Of a DNA stretch of 64,000 nucleotides, positions 23,074-35,500 are shown piece by piece. A program made the translations under genes and the position numbers. The first letter of the stretch is position 1. The number at the start of each line of letters is the position of its first letter. Under the pieces are notes generated by a model. That model had not been told where the DNA came from and searched no databases. It saw only the letters and a program-made list of their open reading frames with translations. Source of the DNA: Staphylotrichum longicolle (Eukaryota > Ascomycota > Sordariomycetes > Sordariales > Chaetomiaceae). The stretch spans positions 3,038,001-3,102,000 of the forward strand of contig JAHCVI010000003.1 of the NCBI GenBank assembly GCA_019096155.1, written 5' to 3'.

Positions 23074-26000
23074 TCACCTTCCCAACCATACCTTCCAAGT
23101 TTAGGGACCTGGTATGTTCCTCTCGACCTTACAACACCTCACTGCACAATCCTCAAACCTACCTCCCTGTCCCCCTCCCCATCGACAACCCACGACAAGG
23201 TCCGTCTGTCTGTCTCCAGCATCGCGCAGCGCGGCGTCAGAGCTCGAGGGCAGGACCCTCGACGCGGAGTGGGGCAAGCGGATGTCATTTCCCTTTCCCC
23301 TTGCTCCCGACCTCGTGGCCGGGAAATTTTCTCATAGCGGACCTCCTGACGGCCCTGTCCCGTTGCCTCTTTTGGTGGATGACAGCGGGCCGTCACACCC
23401 TTGCGACACCACAAGCCAAGGCTGGGGCGATGGCGACTTGGCGGATACTGAAGAGAGGGGTTCGTGCCAGGGAGCCAGGCCTTGTGCAAGGCTCGCCAGG
23501 GCAGGCAGGCGAAAAAGTCGCCGACCGGCGGACGAGCATCCCGTCCGATGACAGCACGATTCCCGGGATGAACGAGGGCCATGAGCGGGCCCATGAGCAG
23601 AGGAGCAGTCAGCCCGTTCCCATGGGACCAAGTCCCATCCCATTGCTGCTGTCGACCCAGTCCTCCACAGTATTCTGTTCCCACGGAAGTATGCTCTCGG
23701 TACACTAAATGCTCCCGCCCTCACCTGTGGGTCTGGTGCTGCTTGGACTGGGCAACCAATTCCGGATATATAGTGTTCACTACGACCTGGCTCTCCTGCA
23801 CCTCGGCATGCTACCAGCACGGAGACAGAGTACGTTCCCTCGCTCGCACTCCCTCATCTCCATCCGCGCTTGCTCCCGCACTACCATGCGGCTGCCTTCC
23901 GTGCCGCCCCTGTTGCTTTGACCTCACCATGCAGGCAAGCTCGGAGCGTGCGGGCACGTTCTGGCTCAACTGGACAGAGCGCCCAACTGTAAGCAGCGGG
24001 GCAAATGGCGTGGACCAAAAATGCATCATGACCACAAAAGCATTGCGGATGTGATCGGCGCTGTGGAAAAGGGCAAAGCGCAAAGAGCCGGCGATGTCCA
24101 ACTCTGGGCCTGTCCGTTCGGTTGGCCTGGTCTCGTCGAGCCTGGCAGATTTCATCAGGCAACGGACGGCACAGATCACAAAACGCAAATGATGCATCCA
24201 CCTGCTGGGCAAGACGAGACGGGACGGTAGAGGCGATGGGGCGGTATTGGAGATGGGACGAAAAAAGCCACACGGTTGACGCATCCGCAATTGCCAACAC
24301 TTTGGTAGCGACGGCAGCCCCTTGGCCCTCTTTCTTGCGCCAGATCTGACTGCCTCACCCTTCACCAAGTACTGCAATCTCGATCCCCCGGCGCATTTCG
24401 AGTTTGCAAATCCGGGTTCCAAGTTTCTTTTCGGTCTTCTAACCGCCCGTCCCGCATCCAATCCCGAATCTTCTCCTCTCTTCTTTTTCTCCAGCAAATC
24501 AGCCCATGGCGTCACGCCTTGCATGAGGGCGGGTACATGTAGTTACACTACATGCACATGTCCTTGTGCGGGAGGATGGCAGGATGGAGCCTCTGCCCCT
24601 GGATGATATCAGATCGGATATCCTGTCAACGTGGAATCGCCACGATTGGTACATGATCTGCACCGCTTCGCGTGCGGCATAGCTTCCCTGAGCTTCCTTG
24701 TGGCTGATCACACTTTTTGGGCAAGGGTCCCCATCGGAGGCGAGACCTGCTGCGGAGTACACGTGTATGTCCCTGCACAGGACTGTACAGTGTACACAGG
24801 ATGTGCAGCGTACTCCGTACCTACCCCTTTTTCCTGTCTTGCCTGTTTACCCAACTGCGGCGCTTACATCACACACCACCCCCGAAAGAGCCGAGATTAA
24901 AGGACGTTGAGATAACCGCAGCTGCATCTGCCCACGGACCGCGATCGCGTCCGTAGCGTGTCGCGTATCGCATATATCCGAGGACGGGCGTTGAGCGCGT
25001 TTACGTTGATTGTACACAGGAGAGCTGAGAAGCCCGCCAGGCCCGAGGCCAGTCAACCAGCGACGCTGCCATTTGACGCTGTCCTGCGGGATCCGGAGCA
25101 ACAGTACCGACGGCAATCCTGCTATCTCTCCGCATGCCGCATTCGTCTGGCGGCATTCTTGGTCGACGTAACAGACTCGCCACTGCCCGTCTCCAGGCCA
25201 GCCCGTCTTGGTCCTCGTAATCCGCCGGGGCGTTGGGGCGGTGTGGTGGCTGCGGCTCTTTCAGCTGTCCTCCGACAAACCGGCTTGACCGGTAATGGTG
25301 CGAGCGTCATCCAACGCGGACCTGCCAGCGCGGGAAGTGGTCGGCGCGGGCCCGGAATTCCGGTCCAGCTAGCCTTGAACGGAGGGCCAAGCGGCCCGTT
25401 GGAATACACAATCATCTGTTCCTCGAGCCATCAGCCTGTTGTGCACGGTACATCAAGGGGGGCGGAAAAGACCCCAAGCAGTGCTGGTTCCTGTGTATGC
25501 AGGTGCACGACATGTTCGTCTACACTGCGATCCGTCTATTCGCTGTGCAGTGCCGCGTATCCCACTCCTCTCCACCGCTTCTGAGTACCGGCAGGTCCTG
25601 CAGGCATGCCTGATCAGATACTCTCTCTCGCCATGTGGCACCGCCAGTCTCACAGATCTTGGTCCTTGTCCAGTCCCACCGAGGATCAAGATGGATGGGT
25701 ATGAGTGTGCCATTTCCGATTCGTCTGAACTTGGTCCAGAGCTTCCCAGGCCAAGGAGATAAGACTCCGGGTGTTAAAAGACTGAACTGTGAACAAATCC
25801 GGGGCAATACTGGGAGTATCCTGTCTTTTCCGAGTGCGACACGGGATGAAGAAGAGCCCGAGCCATGCTCTCAAATAGTTTTTATCGTTCTCGACTCAAC
25901 GGTTGGCAGCTGCGTATTGAACAAGCTATCTTCAGTCAGGAAACGCCACCGGGAGTGACCCAGACAAGGGAGCCTGTGAAATGAATTGCAATGCGGGAGA

Positions 26001-27112
26001 AAAGAAAAATGTAAATCAAAGTACGAGGGGTCACTAGGCGGCACTGGACCATGGTGCCTGGTTGTGTTACCTTAACGCGTAGACGACGACAGTTTGGATC
26101 CAACCCCTGACTCGTTCCACCCTCCGACAGGTTGTCTGGTCGAAAGAGACGAGGAGAGCATTGTTGGATTACCACTGTGTCACTATCAACTCAGGACGTA
26201 GGCTTCACGCACCCCGCCCTGAAGTATAGTTTCCGAGCGAAGCCCGATGTCAAGTCCGGCGGCCGACCGCGTATTTCATCGCTTCGGAACCGGAAGACTG
26301 TATTCGGTCCCTCACCGGGCATGACACAGAACTGCTGGACGGTACCGGCCGGGAGGTTGAAGGTTACCTTAGGCTGAAAAGCATAATCTTAACTTCTCCC
26401 AAATAATTCCCGGGAGTGTGTATGCCCCATCAGAACAGGCACGGAATCAATTCACCGAACCGTGTTGCGGCGTATCATACCGGGGCAAGTTGATACTGCC
26501 ACCAGCAGATTTGCTTTGTCCCACGTGTGGACAAGCATACCACAGACGTGGTATTCCGCGGGAAGCACAGCAACATCCGAGGCAGACGCGATATCCCCGA
26601 ATCGGCGTATTCTTTCCCATCCTCGCCGTCGGCATCGACAGAGAGTGTTGAGGCGACAAAGAGACGCGAGGCCTGTCCTGGGACACTGGGCCCTCCCACC
26701 CCCTTTCGCGCATCTCTAGTGAGTTGAGTTGACCAGGCCATATAACCCGAAACCATCTGTGTACCCCAAAACCCCCCTTCCACGTTACCCACCCCCAACC
26801 AAACCCCTTTCCCCTGTTCTAAGTTCTACTCCCCAACCACCGGTCTGCTCACGATGCCAATCAAAAACAACGACCCAACCCAGCCAACGGACCAACCCAT
26901 CGAGCTGCAGGATCATGAGACTGCGTAACAGGACACAAGAGGCAGGGCTCTGAGCCTCGGCTTTCGGAAGGGGGCGAGCTGCAAGCTCCCGTCTCTCCTT
27001 CAGCATGGGGCACAAGCTCCGGAGCACAAGATCTGTGTGCGACCATGTCGCGGTCTGGGACAAACGTTATCCGAGACATGATGGGGCGAGACCACGTACC
27101 TAGGTAGTTTGT

Positions 27113-27130
27113 CCCCCCCCCCCCCCCCCC
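27113..27130. repeat. C18 homopolymer
   Basis: Eighteen consecutive C bases followed by TTTTT, in non-coding sequence about 750 bases downstream of the Lon stop codon. It sits about 10 bases after an ACCTAGGTAG motif. The exact length is likely to be poorly determined by any sequencing method. Confidence 0.9.
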
Positions 27131-27884
27131 TTTTTGTTTAGTTTCTTCGCCTCAGGTAGTCCATCTCGATCTGTTGCAACGAAGCACCAACACCGACCTG
27201 GTGTAAAATGTAAGGGAAACTGAAAGAGCCGAGGTAGTTCGATAGCAGTCGGGTAAGGATGGATAGAATCACAGAGGACACGGAGAAAGGCAGCGCGAGC
27301 TCGCATTGGTCATGAGATGATTTGATTTATCTTCGACCTAGGTAGGTGAATAGTAACCGATGATAGAAAAAGGGGGGAGGAGAGTAAACAAAACCCTGCT
27401 ATGCAACCTTGCAACTCACAAAAACCAAAAATCCAGAAAACCAAAATGAAACCGGCAGGCAACACACAAACGACGCTTAACTGCGGGAATTAAGACCTTT
27501 CAAACCACCAGCCCTCCCCCACTCCCACCACACTGAGACACGCAGCATGATTGTTTGTGACATAGCGCGGGCAATATATCCTACACAACGCAACCCTCCC
27601 CCTTCAGCAGCGAACGATGCCGACCCCACAAGGGCTAAGACCAAGCAAGGGGAACAGAGCATGCACGCTAGCCACAGGGCGAAAGCTGCCGTGTCACCCA
27701 GCCAGCCGCCGCCCTGTCACGCACCACAGCAGGGCGTTGTGCTTGTGTCTCCCCACCGATTCCTCCGCCAAAGAAAAAGGGGGAGATCAATCAGGGGAAG
27801 GGCAAGTGAGATTGGAAAAGGAGGGCCCGAATCGGCGGGGAAGTCAGGAGGAGATGCCCCGGTCTCACACAACATTCGTTTCTC

Positions 27885-30800
27885 TCACAACCGGCTCTGG
27901 ACGCCGGCAGCAGGCTGGTGGTCGTGCTCGCTGGGCCACTGGCCATCCGGCCAGACGTGGCGAATGGCTTCCCAGATGTGGCTGTTTTGTCACCCCCAAA
28001 GTCAGCATGCCGCCCCCTCCCTCAAGGACACAATTTCCATTTTGGGCGAGACATACCTGACGTGGACAATCTCGAGGCCGTCCTTGACCTCCTGCGGCAG
28101 GTCCTTGACGTCCTTGCGGTTCTGGGCGGGCAGGAGCACCGTCTTGACGCCCGCGCGGAGGGCCCCGATCAGTTTCTCCTTGATTCCTCCGACGGCTGTG
28201 ATGCGTCCGCGTAGGGAAATTTCGCCCTGTGTGTTGTGAAACAAGGAGAGATGTGGTGTCAGCCGCGTCGCGGTTCCAGAGTGTAAACGGTTGAAACGGA
28301 CGTAAGGTCGGGGTTATGACGACATTGAAACAGAAAAAAAAGGGGGGGATGGGTTGGAATGGAAGACAACAACAACAGAGGACGTAAACAGAGATGAAGG
28401 GCAAATGTGGGGTTTAAACAGTCCGACTCACAGTCATGGCCATGGTAGGCGGCACCGCCCTGCCCGAAAACAGCGAAGTCAGGGCGATGGCCTGCGCAAT
28501 GCCGCTGCTAGGCCCATCCTTGGGAATCGACCCAGACGGACAGTGCACGTGGATGCTCCGGTTCTTCATGATGTTCTCGGATGGGCTCTGTGTCAGCCCC
28601 AGTTCAAAGGCGTGCGCCTTAACCCACGTGAGCGCCACTTCCACGCTCTCCTTGAGGACGTCGCCCAGCTTTCCCGTTAACTGTACGGTTCCTGTGCCGG
28701 GCATGTCTGCCACCTCAATGAAGAGGATGCTGCCGTTGCCGCCGGAGCTGTAGGCCACCAAACCCGTGACGATGCCGGGCCGGCTGGTCTTCTCAGCAAT
28801 CTCCTCCTCAAACTTCTCAATGCCCAGGAAGCGCTCGAGGTCATCGACGCTGAGGCGCGGATTGTATTTTTCTGGATGCCCTGCGTCTTTGGCGTCGGCA
28901 TATTCGACCGCCTTGCCGCGCAGGACAGACGAAATCTCGCGTTCCAGATTGCGGACACCTGCTTCGCGGGTGTATGACTCGATGATCTTGGACACAACCT
29001 CCTCGTTGAAGACGACCTGGTCCTCGCTCAACCCGTTCACGCGGATCTGCTTGGGAACCAGATGCTGCATGGCGATGTGCCGCTTCTCCAGGGTGGTGTA
29101 ACCGGGAAGGTAGATGGTCTCCATGCGGTCGAGCAGTGGAGCCGGGATGGTGTCGAGGCTGTTGGCCGTAGCAATAAACATGACTTTGCTCAAGTCAATG
29201 GGGATGTTGACGTAGTGATCAGTAAAGGTGTGGTTCTGCTCGGGGTCCAGCACCTCCAGCATCGCTGCTGACGGGTCTCCGTGCACGCTGGAACCGCCAA
29301 CCTTGTCGATTTCATCGAGGAGGAAGACAGGGTTGGCCACGCCCACCTTCTTGAGCCCCTGGACAATGAGACCCGGCATGGCGGCGACATAGGTACGGCG
29401 ATGACCACGGATCTCGGCTTCATCTCTGACACCACCCAACGAGATGCGGTGGAATTTTCGCCCGAGAGCAATAGCCACGGAGCGCGCGAGACTGGTCTTG
29501 CCGACTCCCGGAGGCCCGATGAGCAAAAGAATGGGCGACTTGTCCACCATGCGCCTGCTCCTCAAGACCTCCAACTTGGCGCTGTTGGCCTTGATCTTGT
29601 CTTCGACGTTGGAGTCGGGCGAGGGAGTTTCAGCGGGGGCGTCCGAGGATGCTTCGGCTTTGTCATGCTTGCTCGCTGTCTCAATCGCACCAATTTCCTC
29701 CTCGGCCTGCTTGATCTGGGCATCGACATCGTCGTTGATGGACTGCTTCAACCTGAGGACGGCGAGATATTCCAAAAGGCGCTTTTTCACCTTTTCAAGC
29801 CCATAGTGATCGTCATCCAGCTGCTTCCGCGCCCGGGTGAGAGTCTGAGGGCCCAGGCGGTCGTCCGTGGTTGTTGTCCAGGGAATGTCGGCCAGCGTTT
29901 CGAGGTAAGTCCGGGTGACGGCGTACTCGGCCTGGGCAGGGTGGATCTTCTTCAACCGCTTGATCTCCCTGTCGGCGACCTTCGCGGCCTCGGAGAAAAG
30001 CTTTGCGGCGTCGAGTCTCTTCTGCAGCTCCTCAATCTCGTTGGGCTCCTGATCCTCGTCCGGGCTTCCGTCCGAAGGCCCCGTAAACCCAGGGGGCGGG
30101 AACATGCCCGTTCCCGACGTGCCAATCTTGACGGGCGGCCTTGGCTTGCTCGGCCTGATTATCTTGTCGATCTGCTTCCTGGCGGTGTCGGGGTCGGGGA
30201 AGGGAAGCGTTGTGGAGGTGATGGCGGTTATCTTGATGCTGTTCTTGATGTTGCCGACTTGGCGGTCGAGCAGCTCGATGACCTTGGCAACCCGCTCCTT
30301 GACGTCCAGCAGGGCCAGGACCTGGAGCTTCTCCTCGTAGGAGCTCTCGACAATGTTGGCCATAAAGTCGGCAAGCGCACCGGGCTGCTTCTGTTTCGTA
30401 ATAAAAAGGTCGAGTCGGCGGGCCAGCAACGGAGACAGCCCTGGCGTGCTCCCCGACCGCGGGAGGATGGACGAGAGCCTGAGGATGGCGACAAGCTCCC
30501 GGGACAGGAGCTTCAGGTGTTGGAAGAGCTCCTCCAGGTTCGGATCCACGCGGCTACCTTCCTCTTGATAGTATACTACACGGCCCTCCGGGTAGGCCTT
30601 GTCGCGAGAGATCTTCTCCACCCGGACACGCGTGACTCCCTCGACCAGCAGTGTGAACTCGCCCGTCCCGCGCCCCTCGACGCCCGTTATTTTTGCGGCG
30701 ACACCCCAGCCAAAGAGGTCCGATTTGGTCGCCTTGGCCGGGTCGACATCCCCGCGGTCGGGGCTCACGGCTTGCTCGCCATCTTGTATCAGGAGCTGTC

Positions 30801-31026
30801 CGTTGGGCCCGAGGAGAGGGGAGGCGAGAGGGATGCAGACGATGGGGACCGTGTCGATGCGGCCGTTGGGAGTCTTGGAGGCGGCGCGGGTGTAGACGGC
30901 GGCGAGCAGCGAAGCGATGTCGGGACGGTTCGACGAGACGGCGATGCGCTGGACGACGCCCGGCAGGAGCACGCTGCCCCGCGGCAGGGCGATGACGGGG
31001 AGGGTCGCCGTCTGTGTCCGGGCCAT
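27885..31026 (-). CDS. Peroxisomal Lon protease (ATP-dependent serine protease, LONP2/PIM2-like)
   Basis: The model is complement(join(27885..27981, 28057..28226, 28432..31026)), 953 residues. An N-terminal LAN substrate-binding domain starts at PVIALPRGSVLLPG. It is followed by coiled and linker sequence, the AAA+ core with Walker A GPPGVGKT (about residue 503) and Walker B FLLDEIDK (about residue 570), and the S16 protease domain. The catalytic serine is in PKDGPSSGIA (about residue 840). Exon 2 supplies the catalytic lysine in GGIKEK (about residue 881). The last exon ends GVQSRL, a class-1 peroxisomal targeting signal, and there is no mitochondrial presequence, so the peroxisome matrix is the expected location. 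By family knowledge it degrades or chaperones oxidised matrix proteins. Introns are 205 and 75 nt with GTGAGT and GTATGT donors. Models that stop at 28414 or 28002 lose the lysine or the SRL tail. Confidence 0.93.
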
Positions 31027-32304
31027 TTGGGGTCGGGGTTCGCGGTTCGGGGCTCGCGGTTCGCAGAGTGTCTACTGTGGGTTGCGAGGGCGGTGCGCGG
31101 CGTGAAGAATGGAAGAGGTTTGTTGAGCGCAAGCGAAGTGGATGCAGATGCAGATGACAGCGACGCTTCCACCCAGGGCCGAGGGTGTATGTGTACACAG
31201 TAGGTGCTGTAAGATTGATTCCCTGGTGCTGTGAGTTAAGGTGAGGTAGGGGTGAGATATGTGTGTCGTGACTTGGTGATACCCCTCAAGTCCAAAAGCT
31301 GGGACTGGTTCCCACCGTCGAAGCCGGCAGAAGTTCGTTGAAGAAGGGGCCAGTTGGTTGTTGCTTGTCGTCGGCGAAGCATGGCTTCTGCCGAGGCTAT
31401 CGCGTCAGCGATAGGTTCATGCATGCAGTGGCAACCTGGAACCTGGGGGGTCCAGTTGCAGGGGTCAAGCTCAGTTACCCCGGGTTCCAATTGCCGGCGG
31501 CAGAAACCCCGGCCAGGGCCGGCAGTGCCAAGCCCGACGTGCTCGTTCGGTTCCATGTGATGCCTCGAACCTTCCTGGATTGAGACCTACTGAGTCTGAA
31601 TGCAACACCTCAGGCTCACCTTCCATCCATGATCGATACCTTATGCTCCCAGAAACGATGTCCACATTTGTTAGTGAGGCCAGTTTTTCGCTGTCAAAAT
31701 CATCCTCTCGACTACCCCCTATAACAGCGGTCGGCACCTTCAATGTACCCTCAGCCTCGGAGTTTCCACGTCCAGACCCATTCCGCAACCTCTCCATCTC
31801 CCGTCCGCAAGGAGAACCGACTTGATAAAAGTCCAAAGACTGAACGCACTGGCCCCGCCTTTTGACTGCTCAGAACAAAACAATACAATCCTCGCGCTTC
31901 TCTGCTGTCATCATTACACGGCATATCTCAACCACACATGTTCAGCATGCTCATAACAAGTTGCATGCACAGCGGAGCAAATGCTTCGTTCGCTTGATCG
32001 GTGACACAGTAGCTCTTTTTGCATGGGTTTCTATCTGAATCATCCGTTATTACTCTGAAAAATGGTAACCTGGTATCTCAACACAACACCAAAACCAACA
32101 CCAACCAACACCTACCTCTCTAACCCGGGCCAGTTCGCCCCATCTTCATAGCCCCATTACGAGTCGCGTATATCATGAAATCCAACAGGTGTTGCCCCCA
32201 TATAACCATCATCATCGTAATCCCGTGCATTTTAAAAACCTCCTCTGTTCCCTTCCTCCCTCTTCAACAACCACACGTCCACTCAAAGACAACCCAACCC
32301 TCCA
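31027..32304. other. Intergenic: Lon promoter and Tao3 3' flank
   Basis: No gene supported. The Lon promoter lies on the left. A/T-richer sequence at 31840-32300 is the likely 3' UTR of the long minus-strand gene. Confidence 0.4.
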
Positions 32305-32408
32305 TCAAATCCCCGGCGTCTGCGGCCTCTGCACCTGGTGTCCCAACGGCAAGAACCCCCCCGCCATCTTCGCCGCCCCCTGCTGAGGTGACGGTGTCGA
32401 ACCCCCCG

Positions 32409-32444
32409 TCCCTGTCCCTGTCCCTGTCCCTGCCCCTGCCCCTT
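32409..32444 (+). repeat. 6-bp tandem repeat (TGTCCC/TGCCCC)
   Basis: Four TGTCCC-type units followed by variant TGCCCC units. On the minus strand they would read as glycine-threonine/alanine repeats in the possible C-terminal extension of the Tao3-like protein. Confidence 0.85.
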
Positions 32445-32586
32445 GCCCACTGCCACCCCCTCCCAGACTCTGCTGCTGCGTGTACGGGTATTGCTGCGAC
32501 TGCGACTGCGTCTGCATCTGTGTCTGCTGGGTGCGGGTGCGGGTGCAAGTGGAAAGGGAACCCGCCGTCGCGCGACCGGCTGCCCG

Positions 32587-35500
32587 TCATCCTACGCATG
32601 CGCGAGCGCGTGCTCTGCGTGAGGGGCGGATGACGTTCTCGAGGAAGAAGGACCCGCCCGCGCCCTCGCCGCCGTTGGCCGTGCTCGGCCGCTCGTCGTC
32701 GCCGTCCGAGAAGACGTCCTCGGGGAACTCGTCGTCCGACGTCAGCTCCCCTGCCCCCGCTGCGAGCTGCGCTTGGTACGACGCCGGTGCCGACGGCGAC
32801 GTGACGGACCGCGCGTGCAGGCCGGGTCGGTTGGGCGGTGTGACTGTTGTGAGCGTCGTCGTCGCGATGTTATTGCTGCCGCCGCCGCTGGTGTTGTTGT
32901 TGGGTGTGCTCGTGACGCCAATGTTGAAGGCGCCAGGGTTCATGGTGTTGTTGGCTGCTCCGCCTGCTCCTCCGCCTCCTTCGCGTGGCATGAAGATGGG
33001 CCTGTCGGCGAACCCATTTTGAAACGACATGGTGCTGTTGTTGGAAGCTTGGTGCAGGATCGGAAGGATCTGCTCGTCGTAGAGCTGTGCGCCCGAGTCG
33101 AACGTGTCTGGAGAGAACTCGGTGACCGTCCGCGACGATCGCCCATCGCTTGGCGGGCTCGTCGACATGTCGTCAAAGAAGTCATCCAGACTGTCGAGCT
33201 TGGAGAAGAGGTCTACCATGGGCAACTCGACCCTCCCATCGTCCGACATCATCGTGTCGGCTCGATCCGAGGAACCAGGGAAATATCCATAGGGGAAGTC
33301 GTCCGTGTGGAACTCCACTTCGGGGGTCATGACAGCCTGCACAACGGCGCCCTCGTCGGCCTGGCACATGTAGAAGGCCGCGTGGATATTGGCACGCGTC
33401 GAGTCTGTTTTCCGGGCAGGCATCGGGATCGCCCATCCCGACGCCTCGGGGATGCCGAAGAGGCTTTGTGTCCGCTCGTACTCCTTCCGCACCGCCTTGG
33501 ATGTCGGCCGCGTCATGCTCATCCGGAGGTGGTGCTTGTCCATGGACGACCCAGACATGGTCATGATGTTGTCGAGCACCTCCAGCGCCTCCATGCAGTA
33601 CTCTGTCTGCAAGAGACGCAGGAGAGGTGAGATCATGTCGGAGCCGTGGCTGGCAATCTCCGCCTTCTTCATGTCCACTTCGGGGATGATCACGCCGAGG
33701 ATCCGCATCGTCTTGATCTTGACCCACGAGGTTCCGTTTGTGAGAAACCCCATCAGCATCGTGATCATCTGAAAGTCCAGTGTCGGCAAGAACCGTTCTC
33801 GAAGGGCCGCATACATCTGAGCCACAAATTCGTCCCCGGACGAGTAATTGGACGCGAGGTAGTTGTCGAGCACCACCGCCACGCTCGTCAGGCCCTGCTC
33901 GTCGGCTGCCGCCATGAGAATTTCCGCTGTTTGCACAACGCCACGGTCGAGGAACTTTTGATCGATCGAATGCAGGAAGCGCGGAAGGCTGGCGATGACC
34001 GTAAAGAACAATCTGCTGTCCTCGCCAACCAACGGGTCGTTGGGTAGCTGAATGAGCTTTTCGAGAGTCTGCAACGTCAAGTCGAGGCACGCTGACGACC
34101 GCAGCCCTTTGTACAGCAGAGGTTGCAGACCCTCAAACGGCCCGTCCCACTTGGAGGGTTGGCCATCGTACAACAGCCGCCGCACGGCTGGAGACTGAAA
34201 GTCCAGCTTGTCGAGGAACTCGTTGAGCATCTCCACTCCCTCGAGGAATTCACACTCGTTTATGGATTCGAGACACGCACACGTCGTCCAGAAGAGCTGG
34301 GGAAGCGCCAGGAGCTTGTCGGCGTCGAGCTTCGTGATCAAGGTCTTGAGGGTCGTGAGAATCTCCATCGAGAACGTCTGGATCTCAGTGTCTTCGTCCG
34401 CGATCGTGTTGGACAGACGGGCGAGCATGTCCCCCAACATGTACTGGTCCAGCGACGTCAAGATGCACCTAAAGATTTGGAATGACCGGCAGGCCAGATG
34501 TCTGACTGGACACGACGTCGCCCATGTGAGTGATAATCGGCCCCACTGGTCCTTGATGCCAGGGAAAGTGAGTTCGAACGTCTTGACGACTTCGGCTGTC
34601 AGGTACTCCATGCTGGGAGGAACTTTGTTGTCATGCCCGTCCACCTTTCCGTTGCTGTCCTCATAACCCCACACGACAGATCTGTCGTGGCGGCGGATGC
34701 CATCAATCAAGCTCTCGATCCAGTGCCGGGTTGCCGCCGGCGTGTTGTCGTCCAGGTTGGAAATGACAAGCTCGTGGATGAGATGCACCAGCATTTCGCG
34801 GGCTTGCTCCTGTACGAGCGGCGTGTAATGGTCCCAGAGCACCGTGACCACCTGCAGCAGGATCGGAACGTGTTCGGCAGCAAGGCTGACAGGCGCCACC
34901 ATGAGATCCACGAGCAAGATCAGAGAGAGCTGACCGAGCGAGAAGCCGGCCTGCTTGGTGCCGATGGGTAACGCTTCCGAAAGGTCAGCGCAATACGGGA
35001 GTATGTTGATATCCGGGGGAGGCGGCACTGCCTCGCGCTTCTCGTTAGGTACCATAGCCTTGGGCGTGATCTGAAGTAGAAGGAAGTCGACCACCCTGTT
35101 CCCCGGCGTGCTGTTTGTACTGGCAAGAAAAACGACAATCTGCTTCGCGTACTCGACGAAATTCTGCTCCCTCCGTTCCAGACAGAGAGACATGATAAAG
35201 TCCAGGATGAGACGCACGTTGCCCGGATACGGGCCTGTTGCCAACGCTTGCCAGAGAGCCTGCACCTCATTGTGTAGCGCCGCGCTGGATTTGATTGTGA
35301 TCTCGAGCAGATTGGCCAGGAGCACGTACGACTGCGCAATAGGCCCGCCGTTCGGGTCCACCTTGAGCTCGAGTGCCTGGATCCACGGAAGGATGACGGC
35401 GATCACGTTCCGCTGAGCGGCAGCTTGCTGCTCCTTGAAATAGAAGGTAAACTCGGAAAATATGTGGAACGCCAATTCGGTGTGCTGCTTTGCAAGCCGT

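Larger units (their letters stand above)
17277..27884. other. 10.6-kb gene-poor region between the Zn2Cys6 gene and Lon
   Basis: No open frame here exceeds about 240 codons, none resembles a known family, and I could not chain short frames across good splice sites. Base composition is GC-rich like the rest, so it does not look like an AT-rich RIP-mutated repeat. It lies upstream of the Zn2Cys6 gene and downstream of the Lon gene, which are on the same strand. It contains low-complexity items: AGCGG x4 at 17661-17680, a 15-bp tandem at 17431-17457, C11 at 17998-18008, CAA/CAG repeats at 19941-19969 and C18 at 27113-27130. It also has several TAGGTACCTA-like palindromes. A long regulatory upstream region or unannotated non-coding RNAs are the likeliest contents. 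Confidence 0.5.

Noticed and set aside
24958..25584. 208-codon plus-strand frame in the gene-poor region
   Set aside because: No recognisable domains, no good splice context and no coding pattern; of a size expected by chance in about 10 kb of GC-rich DNA.
17277..27884. RIP-mutated transposon remnant
   Set aside because: RIP leaves AT-rich, TpA-rich DNA. This region is GC-rich, and no transposase or reverse-transcriptase fragments were seen.
29281..31203. 640-codon open frame on the plus strand
   Set aside because: It is wholly antisense to the Lon protease exon. GC-rich coding DNA with strong third-position bias often leaves such antisense frames open, and the translation resembles no family.
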